NCBI RefSeq assembly: GCF_016100455.1
Contig: NZ_JACFSK010000001.1
Location: 1,674,001-1,738,000 of the forward strand
DNA length: 64,000 bases
Source of the DNA: Bartonella sp. M0283
GTDB lineage: Bacteria; Pseudomonadota; Alphaproteobacteria; Rhizobiales; Rhizobiaceae
Direction of reading: 5' to 3'
In this document: positions 19,776-32,177 of the stretch, piece by piece
Numbering within the stretch: position 1 is the stretch's first letter
Layout: the number at the start of each line of letters is the position of its first letter
Made by a program: the position numbers and the translations under genes
Notes under the pieces: generated by a model
Seen by the model: the letters and a program-made list of their open reading frames with translations, nothing else
The model's database searches: none
Told to the model about the DNA's origin: nothing

Positions 19776-20267
19776 ATGTTATCAAAACGATTAAGTCGCC
19801 AATACGGTCATAAGCGAAAATTTCTGGCAATTATTGATGAGACACCGGAATGCCGCCGTGCTGTCGCCTATGCATCAAGGCGGGCAAAAAACACCGGAGG
19901 AAGGTTGATTTTGCTTTATGTTATCGACAGTTCGGAATTCCAGCATTTCCTTGGTGTTGGTGATATTATGCGCGCTGAATCCCATGAGCAGGCGCGCCAG
20001 ACTTTGTCGGCGATTTCTGCAGAGGTAAGGGAAAATCTGGGGATAGAGACGGAAACCAAAATTTGCGAGGGGCAAAAGGCTGCTGAAATCGTCAAGCTTA
20101 TTGAAAGCGATCAGGATATTGCGGTTCTTGTGCTTGCCGCCGGCTCGGGTGCTGAAGGACCAGGGCCTCTTGTGCAGTCCATTGCGGCAAAGGGAAGCGC
20201 GTTTCCCATTCCTGTTACAATTATTCCCGATGGTTTGAGTGCGGAAGATATCGATTCCGTTGCCTGA
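19776..20267 (+). CDS. Universal stress protein (UspA family), 163 aa
   Basis: A single Usp domain. It opens with KFLAIIDETPECRRAVAYA, a beta-strand/helix start in which the usual VDGS turn reads DETPE, and ends with VLAAGSGAEGPGPLVQSIA and a final IPVTIIP strand. The ATP-binding G-2X-G-9X-G(S/T) signature is only partly matched, so nucleotide binding is uncertain. It lies just behind the HWE kinase and is probably co-transcribed with it. The exact stress role is unknown. Confidence 0.85.
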   Translation: MLSKRLSRQYGHKRKFLAIIDETPECRRAVAYASRRAKNTGGRLILLYVIDSSEFQHFLGVGDIMRAESHEQARQTLSAISAEVRENLGIETETKICEGQKAAEIVKLIESDQDIAVLVLAAGSGAEGPGPLVQSIAAKGSAFPIPVTIIPDGLSAEDIDSVA

Positions 20268-20436
20268 CCAGCTTTTCTTCCCGGATTTAAAACAAAACTT
20301 TTCGTGAGAAGAAGCTCTTCACTGTAATATCATTTTGAAGGCGTGACTTGCCTCTTGAATTTTTGTTCCTTAAAGCAGCATATAAAGGTAATTGAATAAT
20401 GCACCTTGCATGCCTTGACCATGAAAAGGAAATTAT

Positions 20437-21012
20437 ATGTTCATCCAGACAGAAACCACGCCCAATCCCGCAACACTAAAATTCCTGCCGGGTCGGGTTG
20501 TATTGGAAGAAGGCGTTGCCGAATTCCGTGACAAAGAAGACGCATCCGAACGTTCGCCTCTTGCTTCCAAACTTTTCGCTATTCCCGGTGTTACCGGTGT
20601 TTTCTTCGGCTATGATTTCATCACAGTCACAAAAGACAACACAGAATGGCAGCATCTGAAACCTGCAATCTTGGGAACTATTATGGAACATTTCATGTCC
20701 AATAGTCCGATAATGGCAGCGCAGGTCAATGATGTGCCCGACGTACCGGTCGGGGAAGAATTTTTCTCGGAAGAAGATAAAGATCTCGTCGACACAATCA
20801 AGGAACTTATCGAAACGCGGGTTCGCCCCGCTGTTGCCAATGATGGTGGTGATATTACGTTCCGTGGTTTCGAGCACGGTGTTGTCTATTTGAACATGCG
20901 TGGTTCTTGCTCGGGGTGTCCGGCTTCAACAGCAACCCTCAAACACGGGATAGAAAATCTTCTTCGCCATTTCGTTCCGGAAGTTGCAGGCGTTGAGGAA
21001 TACCCCACGTGA
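20437..21012 (+). CDS. Nfu/NifU-type iron-sulfur cluster carrier, 191 aa
   Basis: An N-terminal Nfu_N domain (MFIQTETTPNPATLKFLPG start) is followed by a C-terminal NifU domain with the cluster-binding GSCSGCPAST motif near residue 155 and the preceding RPAVANDGGDI segment. Such proteins receive Fe-S clusters from the scaffold and deliver them to target enzymes. Length is typical. It lies upstream of groESL with a long untranslated gap, and stands alone or at the end of the Usp transcript. Confidence 0.92.
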   Translation: MFIQTETTPNPATLKFLPGRVVLEEGVAEFRDKEDASERSPLASKLFAIPGVTGVFFGYDFITVTKDNTEWQHLKPAILGTIMEHFMSNSPIMAAQVNDVPDVPVGEEFFSEEDKDLVDTIKELIETRVRPAVANDGGDITFRGFEHGVVYLNMRGSCSGCPASTATLKHGIENLLRHFVPEVAGVEEYPT

Positions 21013-21333
21013 CGGATCCCGAATAGAGCGAATCCTGACTGTGGAAACTTAAAAAATATAACCAGCAGAACAAAGGTTCCTGTGAATAATTTGTTTTTTT
21101 AACCTTTCGCACAGTTTTTGAATCTTTCTCACGGGGGAGAAAACAAATTCTATCAATGGCTGTTTTCTCCTCATTCAAGCGGCTGTTTTGGCTCATAATG
21201 AAAAAGCCTATTTCCTTCTTGACGCGGAGATAAAACATCAAAACGTGAGGTAAATTATTTCACGCCGCATAGGCTTAACCCATTGAAGCTTATATATTTT
21301 GTTTCAAATTTTTTGCTCCTCAAAAACAAACTC
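21013..21333 (+). other. Long nfu-groES gap, possible small RNA or long 3-prime UTR
   Basis: No gene is seen between the nfu stop and the terminator at 21334. The stretch includes a 10-bp perfect inverted repeat (21136-21145 with 21161-21170, 15-nt loop). A U-tailed terminator this far behind nfu suggests either a long 3-prime UTR or a separate small RNA. Confidence 0.35.
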
Positions 21334-21372
21334 GATCGGGCCGCATTCTTCAAACGTTGCCCGATCTTTTTT
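21334..21372 (+). terminator. Rho-independent terminator in the nfu-groES gap
   Basis: An 8-bp perfect stem (GATCGGGC at 21334-21341, complement at 21359-21366) with a 17-nt loop is followed directly by six T residues. It insulates groESL from upstream transcripts. Confidence 0.75.
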
Positions 21373-21473
21373 AAGTCGATTTTCAACAAAATGCGGCTTT
21401 CTGCGAGCGTCTTTTTGCCTTGAAGGAACAAAGTTCCTAGAAGCCTATTCACTAAAAAATTAAAACCACCTTC

Positions 21474-21501
21474 TTGACATTATAGGGGGCAATTTTTATC
21501 T
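21474..21501 (+). promoter_or_regulatory. groESL promoter
   Basis: A perfect TTGACA (21474-21479) is followed after 16 bases by TTATCT (21496-21501). The preceding CTTGAC also resembles the -35 box of alphaproteobacterial RpoH promoters. The CIRCE operator begins 12 bases downstream, so the start of transcription should fall inside or next to it. Confidence 0.65.
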
Positions 21502-21512
21502 GTTCTCATGAG

Positions 21513-21539
21513 TTAGCACTCGGACATCGAGAGTGCTAA
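21513..21539. promoter_or_regulatory. CIRCE operator (HrcA binding site)
   Basis: TTAGCACTC, nine bases, then GAGTGCTAA is an exact match to the CIRCE inverted repeat bound by the heat-shock repressor HrcA. It lies 63 bases before groES. Heat denatures HrcA and relieves repression of groESL. Confidence 0.96.
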
Positions 21540-21601
21540 TCGAGGAAAAACCTCAACGAAATCGAGTTTAATTAAAGTTAAACATTTTAAGGGTTCAAGA
21601 C

Positions 21602-21898
21602 ATGGCAAAAACCAAATTCCGCCCATTACACGATCGCGTAGTCGTTCGTCGGGTTGAATCAGAAGAAAAAACCGCAGGTGGGATCATCATCCCAGATACA
21701 GCCAAAGAAAAGCCGCAGGAAGGCGAAGTTCTCGCTGTTGGTCCGGGTGCACGTGATGAAAGCGGCAAGCTCGTTGCTCTTGACGTTAAAGCAGGCGACC
21801 GCGTTCTCTTTGGCAAATGGTCAGGAACCGAAGTCAAGCTTGATGGCGAAGACGTTCTGATTATGAAAGAATCCGACATTATGGGTATTCTCGGCTGA
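21602..21898 (+). CDS. groES: Co-chaperonin GroES, 98 aa
   Basis: GroES caps the GroEL folding chamber. The sequence has the family start [13 protein letters not shown], the mobile-loop region around residue 20-35 ([19 protein letters not shown]) and the usual end with [14 protein letters not shown]. Length is normal. It is first in the CIRCE-controlled groES-groEL operon, 62 bases before groEL. Confidence 0.98.
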   Translation: MAKTKFRPLHDRVVVRRVESEEKTAGGIIIPDTAKEKPQEGEVLAVGPGARDESGKLVALDVKAGDRVLFGKWSGTEVKLDGEDVLIMKESDIMGILG

Positions 21899-21960
21899 TA
21901 GCCATTTTCCCATAAATTTTCAAAAACAATTCCGGGATAATTCCCAAGGAGATATATTAA

Positions 21961-23595
<1,635 letters not shown>

Positions 23596-23622
23596 TAAAG
23601 AAGTTCACGACGACGTTAATGA

Positions 23623-23644
23623 ACGGGCCTTCGGGCCCGTTTTT
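23623..23644 (+). terminator. groESL terminator with UUCG tetraloop
   Basis: A perfect 7-bp GC-rich stem (ACGGGCC at 23623-23629, complement at 23634-23640) closes a UUCG tetraloop and is followed by a T-run. Confidence 0.95.
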
Positions 23645-23691
23645 ATTTCAAATCATGATAAAACACGCGAATAACAAATTCGCCATTATTT

Positions 23692-23736
23692 TATCAGGGA
23701 CCAAGTTTTCATATTCTATCAGCGGCCAAGTTTTCA
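23692..23736. repeat. Near-identical 20-bp direct repeat, period 25
   Basis: Copies at 23692-23711 and 23717-23736 (TATCAGSGRCCAAGTTTTCA) differ at two positions. They lie in the 460-bp gene-free stretch between the groESL terminator and fumC. That stretch contains no convincing gene on either strand. Confidence 0.6.
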
Positions 23737-24106
23737 GCATTTCCGGATTTTAAAACGCGACAAACCAATTCATTTGATACGGATATTCGACAAGCTGATT
23801 TAAAAATTATTCTTTTAACCGGTGATGGCTCCCGCCCGTTTATCTTACAATCCCTTAAAAAATCCGGTTTTATGTCGATAATTTGTTTTAGCGGCGGTTT
23901 TGCCACAGGAAATCAGAATATCGGGAAAAAATCCGCCGGATTTTAACAATCCCGTTACGGTCTTCTATGCTTTATTCCAAACTTCGTTTTTTCCTCACCA
24001 AAATATGTTTAAAAACAAGTTCAAGAAATAGATCTCATCTTGTTTAAGGCCTTTTCTCATCGGCTCTCTTGGTCTATCGTCACGTCAACCACAGAGGAGT
24101 TTTATC

Positions 24107-25495
24107 ATGGTAAAGACCCGCACAGAAACGGATACATTCGGTCCGATCGAGGTTCCTGCTGACCATTATTGGGGGGCACAAACAGAACGCTCTTTGCACA
24201 ATTTCAAAATCGGCGGCGAAAGGCAGCCTCTCCCGCTCATTCACGCCTTGGGGCTTATCAAAAAAGCCGCAGCCATGGCCAATATGAAAGCGAAAAAGCT
24301 TTCGCCGGACTTAGGCAAAGCAATTATTGCAGCAGCCGATGAAGTCATCGACGGCAAACTTGACGACAATTTTCCGCTCGTTGTCTGGCAGACCGGCTCG
24401 GGTACGCAAACCAATATGAATGTCAATGAAGTCATTGCCAACCGTGCTATCGAGATGCTCGGCGGAGAAATGGGGTCCAAAAAGCCTGTTCACCCCAATG
24501 ACCACGTCAATATGAGCCAGTCGTCAAACGACTCGTTTCCGACAGCCATTCATATCTCGTCAGCTTTAGAGACCATCAACAAACTTTTTCCGGCAATCGA
24601 CCATCTTACAATTGCATTGAAAGACAAGGAAAAAGAATTTTCCAAAATTATCAAAATCGGTCGCACCCACACACAGGATGCCACCCCGATTACGCTTGGA
24701 CAGGAATTTTCCGGTTACCGTGCAGCGCTCGAACATAATAGAAAACGCATCGAAGCGGCACTCCAAGATGTTCTCAAACTTGCTCAAGGTGGTACGGCTG
24801 TTGGTACCGGTTTGAATGCTCCGATCGGTTTCGACAAGGATTTCGTCGAAGCAGTGACCGACATTACAGGCGTTGCATTCGAAACCGCCGATAATAAATT
24901 CGAAGCTCTGGCAAGCCACGGCGCAATTACCAATTTCCACGGCAGTCTCAACGCTTTGGCGACCGATCTTTTCAAAATTGCCAATGATATTCGCCTTTTG
25001 GGCTCCGGCCCGCGCTGCGGACTTGGTGAATTAAGCTTGCCGGAAAACGAGCCCGGTTCTTCGATTATGCCTGGCAAAGTCAACCCGACCCAGTGCGAAG
25101 CGATGACTATGGTTGCTTGTCAGGTTTTTGGCAATGAAACCACGATTACAGTTGCTGCAAGTCAGGGACATTTCGAGCTCAATGTCTATAAACCGGTTAT
25201 CGCATTCAATGTTTTGCAATCGATCAAGATTTTGTCGGAATGCATGGTTTCTTTCGCAGATAATTGCGTCAAAGGCATCAAAGCCAACGAAGCACGCATT
25301 CATGATCTCCTTGAGAAATCCTTGATGCTGGTAACTGCACTTGCACCTGCAATCGGTTATGATAAAGCTGCAAAAATTGCCAAAACCGCCCATAAAAACG
25401 GCACAACACTGCGCGAAGAAGCTTTAAAGGCCGGTGTTTCCGAGGAAGATTATAATCGTCTGGTCAAGCCGGAAAATATGATCCATCCGAAATGA
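24107..25495 (+). CDS. fumC: Class II fumarate hydratase FumC, 462 aa
   Basis: Interconverts fumarate and malate in the TCA cycle without an iron-sulfur cluster. The fumarase/aspartase signature [15 protein letters not shown] is near residue 317. The active-site segments [14 protein letters not shown] (about 99-112), [10 protein letters not shown] (about 138-147) and [10 protein letters not shown] (about 185-194) are intact. Length is typical. The ATG follows a GAGGAG ribosome site. The gene is flanked by terminators, so it is monocistronic. Confidence 0.97.
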   Translation: MVKTRTETDTFGPIEVPADHYWGAQTERSLHNFKIGGERQPLPLIHALGLIKKAAAMANMKAKKLSPDLGKAIIAAADEVIDGKLDDNFPLVVWQTGSGTQTNMNVNEVIANRAIEMLGGEMGSKKPVHPNDHVNMSQSSNDSFPTAIHISSALETINKLFPAIDHLTIALKDKEKEFSKIIKIGRTHTQDATPITLGQEFSGYRAALEHNRKRIEAALQDVLKLAQGGTAVGTGLNAPIGFDKDFVEAVTDITGVAFETADNKFEALASHGAITNFHGSLNALATDLFKIANDIRLLGSGPRCGLGELSLPENEPGSSIMPGKVNPTQCEAMTMVACQVFGNETTITVAASQGHFELNVYKPVIAFNVLQSIKILSECMVSFADNCVKGIKANEARIHDLLEKSLMLVTALAPAIGYDKAAKIAKTAHKNGTTLREEALKAGVSEEDYNRLVKPENMIHPK

Positions 25496-25548
25496 GTTAA
25501 ACCAAACGAACGTTCATCGTTTCAGTTTGTTTTTTACTTCTTCAATTC

Positions 25549-25580
25549 AAAAAGCCCTGTAAAATTTTACAGGGCTTTTT
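25549..25580. terminator. Bidirectional-type terminator after fumC
   Basis: A perfect 32-bp palindrome (AAAAAGCCCTGTAAAA at 25549-25564, complement at 25565-25580) with a GC core, preceded by an A-run and ending in a T-run on the plus strand. It lies between the convergent fumC and pgm genes and can serve both. Confidence 0.9.
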
Positions 25581-25702
25581 GTTATATTTGATTTTCCGTT
25601 TTAAAAAAGGCTTAAGGGCGAGCGGTAAGCGATACCTGAAAAGGCAATTATCTATCCTTTATCTTAAAGGAACATTCCTGCCTCACCCCTCGCCTTTTAT
25701 TC

Positions 25703-27367
<1,665 letters not shown>

Positions 27368-27528
27368 TTAAAGCGATTAACCAAAAATATCGAGTGTAAA
27401 ATTATCAATCTTTCGGGGGCGAGCTTGCAAGTTAACGACCGATCTCTTACCTTTCTTATGTGAATTCCGGCTCACACTACCTGCCTTATCGGACAGGCCG
27501 AAGGATATAAAAATACAGGAGCAAATTA

Positions 27529-28059
27529 ATGATCGGACAAAAAGTTCCAAATGTAACATTTCATACGCGTGTACGTGATGAATCTATTGGGGGTTCAAAC
27601 CCGTTCCGTTGGCAAGATGTCAACACAGACGAATATTTCAAGGGCAAGCGCGTAGTATTGTTCTCCTTGCCGGGCGCATTTACCCCAACATGCTCGACTT
27701 ATCAGTTGCCGGATTTTGAAAAACTTTATCCGGAATTCAAGAAGCTGGGCATTGAAGAAGTCTATTGCCTTGCTGTCAATGATGCCTTCGTTATGAATGC
27801 CTGGGGCAGACACAACAAATTGCAGCACATCAAGCTTATTCCTGATGGCAATGGCGAATTCACCCGTAAAATGGGTATGCTCGTCAACAAATCCAACTTG
27901 GGTTTCGGCATGCGTTCATGGCGTTATGCTGCTGTCGTCAATGATGGCGTTGTTGAAAAATGGTTTGAGGAAAAAGGTTTCTCGGATAACTGCGAGACTG
28001 ATCCTTATGGTGAATCTTCACCACAGAACATTTTGAAAGTCCTCAAGGGCGAAAAGTAA
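27529..28059 (+). CDS. Peroxiredoxin of the PRX5 type, 176 aa
   Basis: A thiol peroxidase that reduces H2O2 and alkyl hydroperoxides. The active-site motif PGAFTPTCSTYQLP carries the peroxidatic Cys55. Other cysteines at 80 and 155 exist; Cys155 in the DNCETDPYGESSPQ segment could serve as resolving residue, but this is a guess. It is slightly longer than the usual 160 aa because of an extra loop before the first core strand. No glutaredoxin domain is fused. It is followed by a terminator. Confidence 0.93.
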   Translation: MIGQKVPNVTFHTRVRDESIGGSNPFRWQDVNTDEYFKGKRVVLFSLPGAFTPTCSTYQLPDFEKLYPEFKKLGIEEVYCLAVNDAFVMNAWGRHNKLQHIKLIPDGNGEFTRKMGMLVNKSNLGFGMRSWRYAAVVNDGVVEKWFEEKGFSDNCETDPYGESSPQNILKVLKGEK

Positions 28060-28067
28060 TATCAATC

Positions 28068-28102
28068 AAGGCTCCTGCATATCTTGGCAGGGGCCTTTTT
28101 TT
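28068..28102 (+). terminator. Rho-independent terminator after the peroxiredoxin gene
   Basis: An 11-bp stem with one G-U pair (28068-28078 and 28087-28097) and an 8-nt loop runs into a seven-base T-run. Confidence 0.9.
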
Positions 28103-28117
28103 ATTCAAGAGGTCTAT

Positions 28118-28315
28118 ATGGGTATTTCGTTCAATCTTGACGCACAAACATTGACAGCCTTACAAAATTTCCTGCGTGATAATCATAAGATCAAAAGCGA
28201 AGCTGAAGCTGTCGAGCTTTTTTTAAAAAAATCGCTTCAGGAATTGGGCTATTTGGGTCGAGAACCGGGTGTAGGGACGAGTCCGGACCGTTTAAACTCC
28301 AGCAATGACGACTAA
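28118..28315 (+). CDS. Small helical protein, 65 aa, possibly ribbon-helix-helix
   Basis: The start FNLDAQTLTALQNFL followed by SEAEAVELFLKKSLQELGYL has the strand-helix-helix pattern seen in small ribbon-helix-helix regulators and antitoxins, though no toxin gene is next to it. An AAGAGGT-like ribosome site precedes the ATG. Its end overlaps the start of the next small membrane gene by 11 bases. Assignment is tentative. Confidence 0.6.
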   Translation: MGISFNLDAQTLTALQNFLRDNHKIKSEAEAVELFLKKSLQELGYLGREPGVGTSPDRLNSSNDD

Positions 28316-28481
28316 TCTCAAAGCCGATAATTCTGATCCTGCTTCAATGGAAAAACGCCGCATTAGATCGCGTTTTTTTGTTTTGCTGGTTGCAGCTGTC
28401 ATCCTTGTGATATTACTTGTCTTCATGACATTTATATTTTTCGATATGGCAGGCATCGACGCTCTGGATGCTATCGTTTGA
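28305..28481 (+). CDS. Small single-pass membrane protein, 58 aa
   Basis: An ATG inside the last codons of the preceding gene opens 58 codons. The product has a polar, basic N-terminus (MEKRRIRSR near residue 15-23) and one strong transmembrane helix (about 24-46). The positive-inside pattern and 11-base overlap with the upstream gene suggest a real, translationally coupled gene. Function unknown. It ends 41 bases from the convergent hisG stop. Confidence 0.6.
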   Translation: MTTNLKADNSDPASMEKRRIRSRFFVLLVAAVILVILLVFMTFIFFDMAGIDALDAIV

Positions 28482-28522
28482 TTTAAAAAAAACAAGTTTC
28501 CGCAATCAATCTCGTTCAAATT

Positions 28523-29224
28523 TCAGTTTTGAGCGGGAACAATTTTACCCAATTTTTTGATAACTTCTTGAACTTCAGTCTTCTCGCGGCTTCTCAATGC
28601 CGAAACGAGCGATGCCTGCGACTTCAATATAACCCCGTCTTCCAATATCTTGAGCTTATTTGCCCTGAGCGTCTCTCCGGTAGAGGTTATATCGACAATC
28701 ATATCAGCCGAACCGGCCGCCGGTGCCCCTTCAGTTGCCCCGAGGCTTTCGACAATGCGATAGACCTGTATTCCGTGTTTTTGTGAAAAAAACTGCTGTG
28801 TCAAACGCCAGAATTTTGTTGCAATACGAAGCCGCCTTCCATGCCGTTGACGAAATTCGGCCGCAACGTCATCAAGGTCGGCCATTGTTACAACATCATG
28901 CCAGACAACAGGAACAGCAACCACTACATCGGCAAAACCGAAACCGAGCGGAACTTCAACTTTTACTTTTGTTTCCGGATGAGCCAGAGTTTCGTTTATC
29001 AAATCTTGCCCTGTAACCCCGAGATCAACATTCCCGTAGCCAAGTTCTCGGGCAATCTCGGAAGCAGATAGAAAAAGAATATCGATATTCTTGTCATTGG
29101 CAACAGCCGCCCGATAGTTACGGTCATTATCGGCAAGAACGATCTCATAACCGGCGGCTTTCAAGGTTTCCAATGTCTTATCTTTAAGACGGCCTTTAGA
29201 TGGAAGTGCAAGTGTAATTGTCAT
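28523..29224 (-). CDS. hisG: ATP phosphoribosyltransferase HisG, short form, 233 aa
   Basis: First enzyme of histidine biosynthesis. It begins with the catalytic-domain start [16 protein letters not shown], has the [10 protein letters not shown] segment and the PRPP loop around [19 protein letters not shown]. At 233 aa it lacks the C-terminal regulatory domain, so it is the short form, which needs HisZ for activity. hisZ is directly upstream with a 2-base gap. The his genes are otherwise not in this window. Confidence 0.95.
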   Translation of the reverse strand: MTITLALPSKGRLKDKTLETLKAAGYEIVLADNDRNYRAAVANDKNIDILFLSASEIARELGYGNVDLGVTGQDLINETLAHPETKVKVEVPLGFGFADVVVAVPVVWHDVVTMADLDDVAAEFRQRHGRRLRIATKFWRLTQQFFSQKHGIQVYRIVESLGATEGAPAAGSADMIVDITSTGETLRANKLKILEDGVILKSQASLVSALRSREKTEVQEVIKKLGKIVPAQN

Positions 29225-29226
29225 GA

Positions 29227-30384
29227 CTATTTCCGTTGCCCCTTTTGAAACCCGATTGTGCTTTTTTCATCTTTCGTGAGCCTGTCAAGCCAAACCGAAA
29301 AACCGACAGCCGGTATCGGTCGATCGGCACCCAGCATTGTCATCAAACGATTATAACGTCCGCCACCGATGATGACATCACCACTATTCTTACGGATTTC
29401 AAAAACAAAACCGGTATAATAGTCAAGCGGGCGGCCGAAAGCAGCATCATATTGCACACTTTCAAGGTCAATCCCTTGTGCTTCAAAAGCGCGATTTCTT
29501 GCCTTGAACGGCATCAGAAATTGATCGCTCACCAATTCATATTTTTTCCCGAAATCAAAAAGTGCGTCTTCCGCGTCATCAAGAGGCAATCGAATTGCCA
29601 AAAATTCTTCCAAAGCTTCCAGAACCGGTTTTGTAAGTTTTACTGAAGATAAAAGCTGTTTTTCCAACAGCCTTCTTGAAATTTCTGTCGGACTGCGTCC
29701 TGCCGACGGGGAAATGCCCGCATCGAGCATTTCTTCCTCTATGTAATTTGTCAGTGCTGCCTCGTCTTGTGCTTCGACCAATTTCATAAGATTGTCCGGC
29801 AAGCTCTGTTCGCTTTTCGGTTCAGCCAGAATATGCAAAAGATCGCGTAATTGTTTGGCATTACCGAAACTGCGCAACAGCCTTTTTTGCCATGTAGGCA
29901 CAAGCCCCAATTCCTGAAGAACGGAAGCAAAAACATTTTGATCGCCCAGGAATATGGTATAGTCGGTATTTGTTGATATATTCTCTAACAAGGCCGAAGC
30001 ATCATGAAGTGTGCGTGCATCGGCATTTGCTTCATCGACATCTCCCAAATCTTCGATGCCTGCCTGATAAAAGCCGTTTTCGCCCGAGCGGCTCTGCCTG
30101 AAAACTTCGCCGATATAAGCATAGCGGCGTGGCGTTGTTGCACCTGTTTTAATATGTTCGATACAGACAGGAATTGTAAATTCAGGCCGCAAGCATAGAC
30201 TGTCGCCATTTTCATTTTCGGTCATAAAAATGCGGCGACGCAAATCTTCTCCCGCCATATCCAAAAACGGTTCAGCCGGTTGCAAAATCGGAATTGAAAC
30301 AGTTTGTAGATGATTATTGCCAAAAAATTCTTTGATTGCATTGGCTTTTATTTCACATCCGGTCATGTTTTTCCCGCTCGACAC
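29227..30384 (-). CDS. hisZ: ATP phosphoribosyltransferase regulatory subunit HisZ
   Basis: A paralogue of histidyl-tRNA synthetase that lost tRNA charging and forms an octameric complex with short HisG, carrying histidine feedback control. Class II features such as [22 protein letters not shown] and [20 protein letters not shown] are visible. The frame opens with a GTG at 30384 that shares one base with the hisS stop; an ATG six codons later (30366) is the alternative start. It sits between hisS and hisG, an arrangement typical of Rhizobiales. Confidence 0.93.
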   Translation of the reverse strand: MSSGKNMTGCEIKANAIKEFFGNNHLQTVSIPILQPAEPFLDMAGEDLRRRIFMTENENGDSLCLRPEFTIPVCIEHIKTGATTPRRYAYIGEVFRQSRSGENGFYQAGIEDLGDVDEANADARTLHDASALLENISTNTDYTIFLGDQNVFASVLQELGLVPTWQKRLLRSFGNAKQLRDLLHILAEPKSEQSLPDNLMKLVEAQDEAALTNYIEEEMLDAGISPSAGRSPTEISRRLLEKQLLSSVKLTKPVLEALEEFLAIRLPLDDAEDALFDFGKKYELVSDQFLMPFKARNRAFEAQGIDLESVQYDAAFGRPLDYYTGFVFEIRKNSGDVIIGGGRYNRLMTMLGADRPIPAVGFSVWLDRLTKDEKSTIGFQKGQRK

Positions 30385-31877
30385 TATCTATTTTGTTCTT
30401 GCGCGGCGAGAATTTCTTTAACCGCGTCGACCATTTTGTTTTCGTCTACAGTAATCTGCGCCGGACGGCTTTCACGCCACGTTTTATTATCTTCAATTTC
30501 AGCCGACAATCTTGCACCTTCAACAAGGTCCTTGATCTGCACCTGATTTTCTGCCCGCTCTTGCGAACCTTGAATAATAACGCAAGGGGCATGGCGGCGA
30601 TCGGCATATTTCATTTGCGCTTTCATGCCCGAACCACCAACATAAAGTTCGGAACGAATACCGGCATTACGAAGTTGTGCAACCATATTCTGATAGCGTT
30701 CAAGCGAGGTCCGGTCTTTATCCATTACCAACACAACAACCGGTCCTCTGGCTTCATCAAGATCAAGTTTGCCAAGGTTTTTCAAGGCTGTCATCAACCT
30801 CGAAACACCGATTGAAAAACCGGTGGCCGGAACTGGTTCGCTGCGAAAACGCGATACCAACCCGTCATAACGCCCGCCGCCACCGACCGAACCGAAAACA
30901 ACTTTTTGCCCGTCTTCATTGACAACATCAAACAGCAATTCGACCTCGAAAACCGGTCCCGTATAATATTCAAGCCCGCGAACAACAGACGGGTCAATTT
31001 TTATCCGTTTTTCATAACCGGCGGCCGTAAAAAGTGCCAACATATCCTGAAGCTCGTCAACGCCTTCTTTGCCACGGTTACTTCCAGAAACCACCTTCGA
31101 GAGATTATCAAGGGTGGCTTGGCCATTTTCAGCGCCGGCATTGATAAAGGAAAGAACTTTGGCAATTGCTTCATCCGAAAGCTCGGCTCCTTTGGTAAAA
31201 TCACCACTTTCATCAAGCCGACCTTTGCCAAGAAGAAGTTTCACGCCCTCAGGACCGAACTTGTCAAGCTTATCAATGGCGCGAAGAACAGTGAGCCTTT
31301 TTTCTGCATTATTGTCACCTTGAAGGCCGACCAGCTCCAACACACCGTCAAGAATTTTACGGTTGTTTACGCGAACGACATAGTCACCACGATCAATACC
31401 AAGCCGTTCCATTGTATCAGCTGCCATCATGCAAATTTCGGCATCGGCAGCAACAGTCGGCGTTCCTACAGTATCGGCGTCAAATTGCATGAATTGACGG
31501 AAACGGCCTGGTCCCGGCTTCTCGTTACGGAAGACCCAGCCGACGCGATAACTGCGATAGGGCTTTGGCAGACTTTCAAAATTTTCAGCGAAATAACGTG
31601 CGAGCGGCGCTGTCAGGTCATATCGCAATGACATCCACTGCTCATCATCATCCTGAATAGAAAAAACACCGGCATTCGGACGATCCTGATCGGGCAGAAA
31701 TTTTCCCAGCGCATCTGTATATTCGAAAATCGGCGTTTCAACGGCTTCAAATCCGTAAAGCTCGTAGACATTGCGGATAACCGACATCATCTTTTCAGCG
31801 GCATGGAGTTCCGCACTCGTGCGATCAACAAAACCACGAGGAACACGCGCTATCGTCTTTACCTGTCTATCTGCCAT
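30384..31877 (-). CDS. hisS: Histidyl-tRNA synthetase, 497 aa
   Basis: A class II aminoacyl-tRNA synthetase. Motif 2 appears as [20 protein letters not shown], the HisA-type histidine loop as [14 protein letters not shown] and motif 3 as [13 protein letters not shown] with the ATP-binding arginine in IGVSRL. A C-terminal anticodon-binding domain covers about the last 100 residues. It is the first gene of hisS-hisZ-hisG on the minus strand. Confidence 0.96.
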   Translation of the reverse strand: MADRQVKTIARVPRGFVDRTSAELHAAEKMMSVIRNVYELYGFEAVETPIFEYTDALGKFLPDQDRPNAGVFSIQDDDEQWMSLRYDLTAPLARYFAENFESLPKPYRSYRVGWVFRNEKPGPGRFRQFMQFDADTVGTPTVAADAEICMMAADTMERLGIDRGDYVVRVNNRKILDGVLELVGLQGDNNAEKRLTVLRAIDKLDKFGPEGVKLLLGKGRLDESGDFTKGAELSDEAIAKVLSFINAGAENGQATLDNLSKVVSGSNRGKEGVDELQDMLALFTAAGYEKRIKIDPSVVRGLEYYTGPVFEVELLFDVVNEDGQKVVFGSVGGGGRYDGLVSRFRSEPVPATGFSIGVSRLMTALKNLGKLDLDEARGPVVVLVMDKDRTSLERYQNMVAQLRNAGIRSELYVGGSGMKAQMKYADRRHAPCVIIQGSQERAENQVQIKDLVEGARLSAEIEDNKTWRESRPAQITVDENKMVDAVKEILAAQEQNR

Positions 31878-32177
31878 TTTATTCCTGCCGCTAAATTACT
31901 ATGCAATTGAAGGATTGCTGGTTTGTAACCCATCCGACACAAAGCGGCAAGCCATGCGCGTCAAGCTCACAAAAGTTTATTTATATGAATGATTTCGGAA
32001 ATTTCTTTTTTAAAAATTCAGGATACTCTTTTAATAGTAAATACCACCCTTCCGGATTTTACCTTGCCGAACAAATAAAAGAATTTATCCACACTTTCTT
32101 TCGTCGATTGTCGACTATCAAACAAGTAAACCATTTTGTTTGTCAAAATTAATTGCTATCAATTCTACTTAATTAAA

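Noticed and set aside
30906..31631. 241-codon frame antisense to hisS
   Set aside because: It lies wholly inside hisS, whose class II synthetase motifs are clear; the antisense translation has no domain features.
32085..32093. A perfect DnaA box (TTATCCACA) between hisS and the lipoprotein gene
   Set aside because: A single box is expected by chance in a window this size. No cluster of boxes, AT-rich unwinding element or replication gene is nearby.
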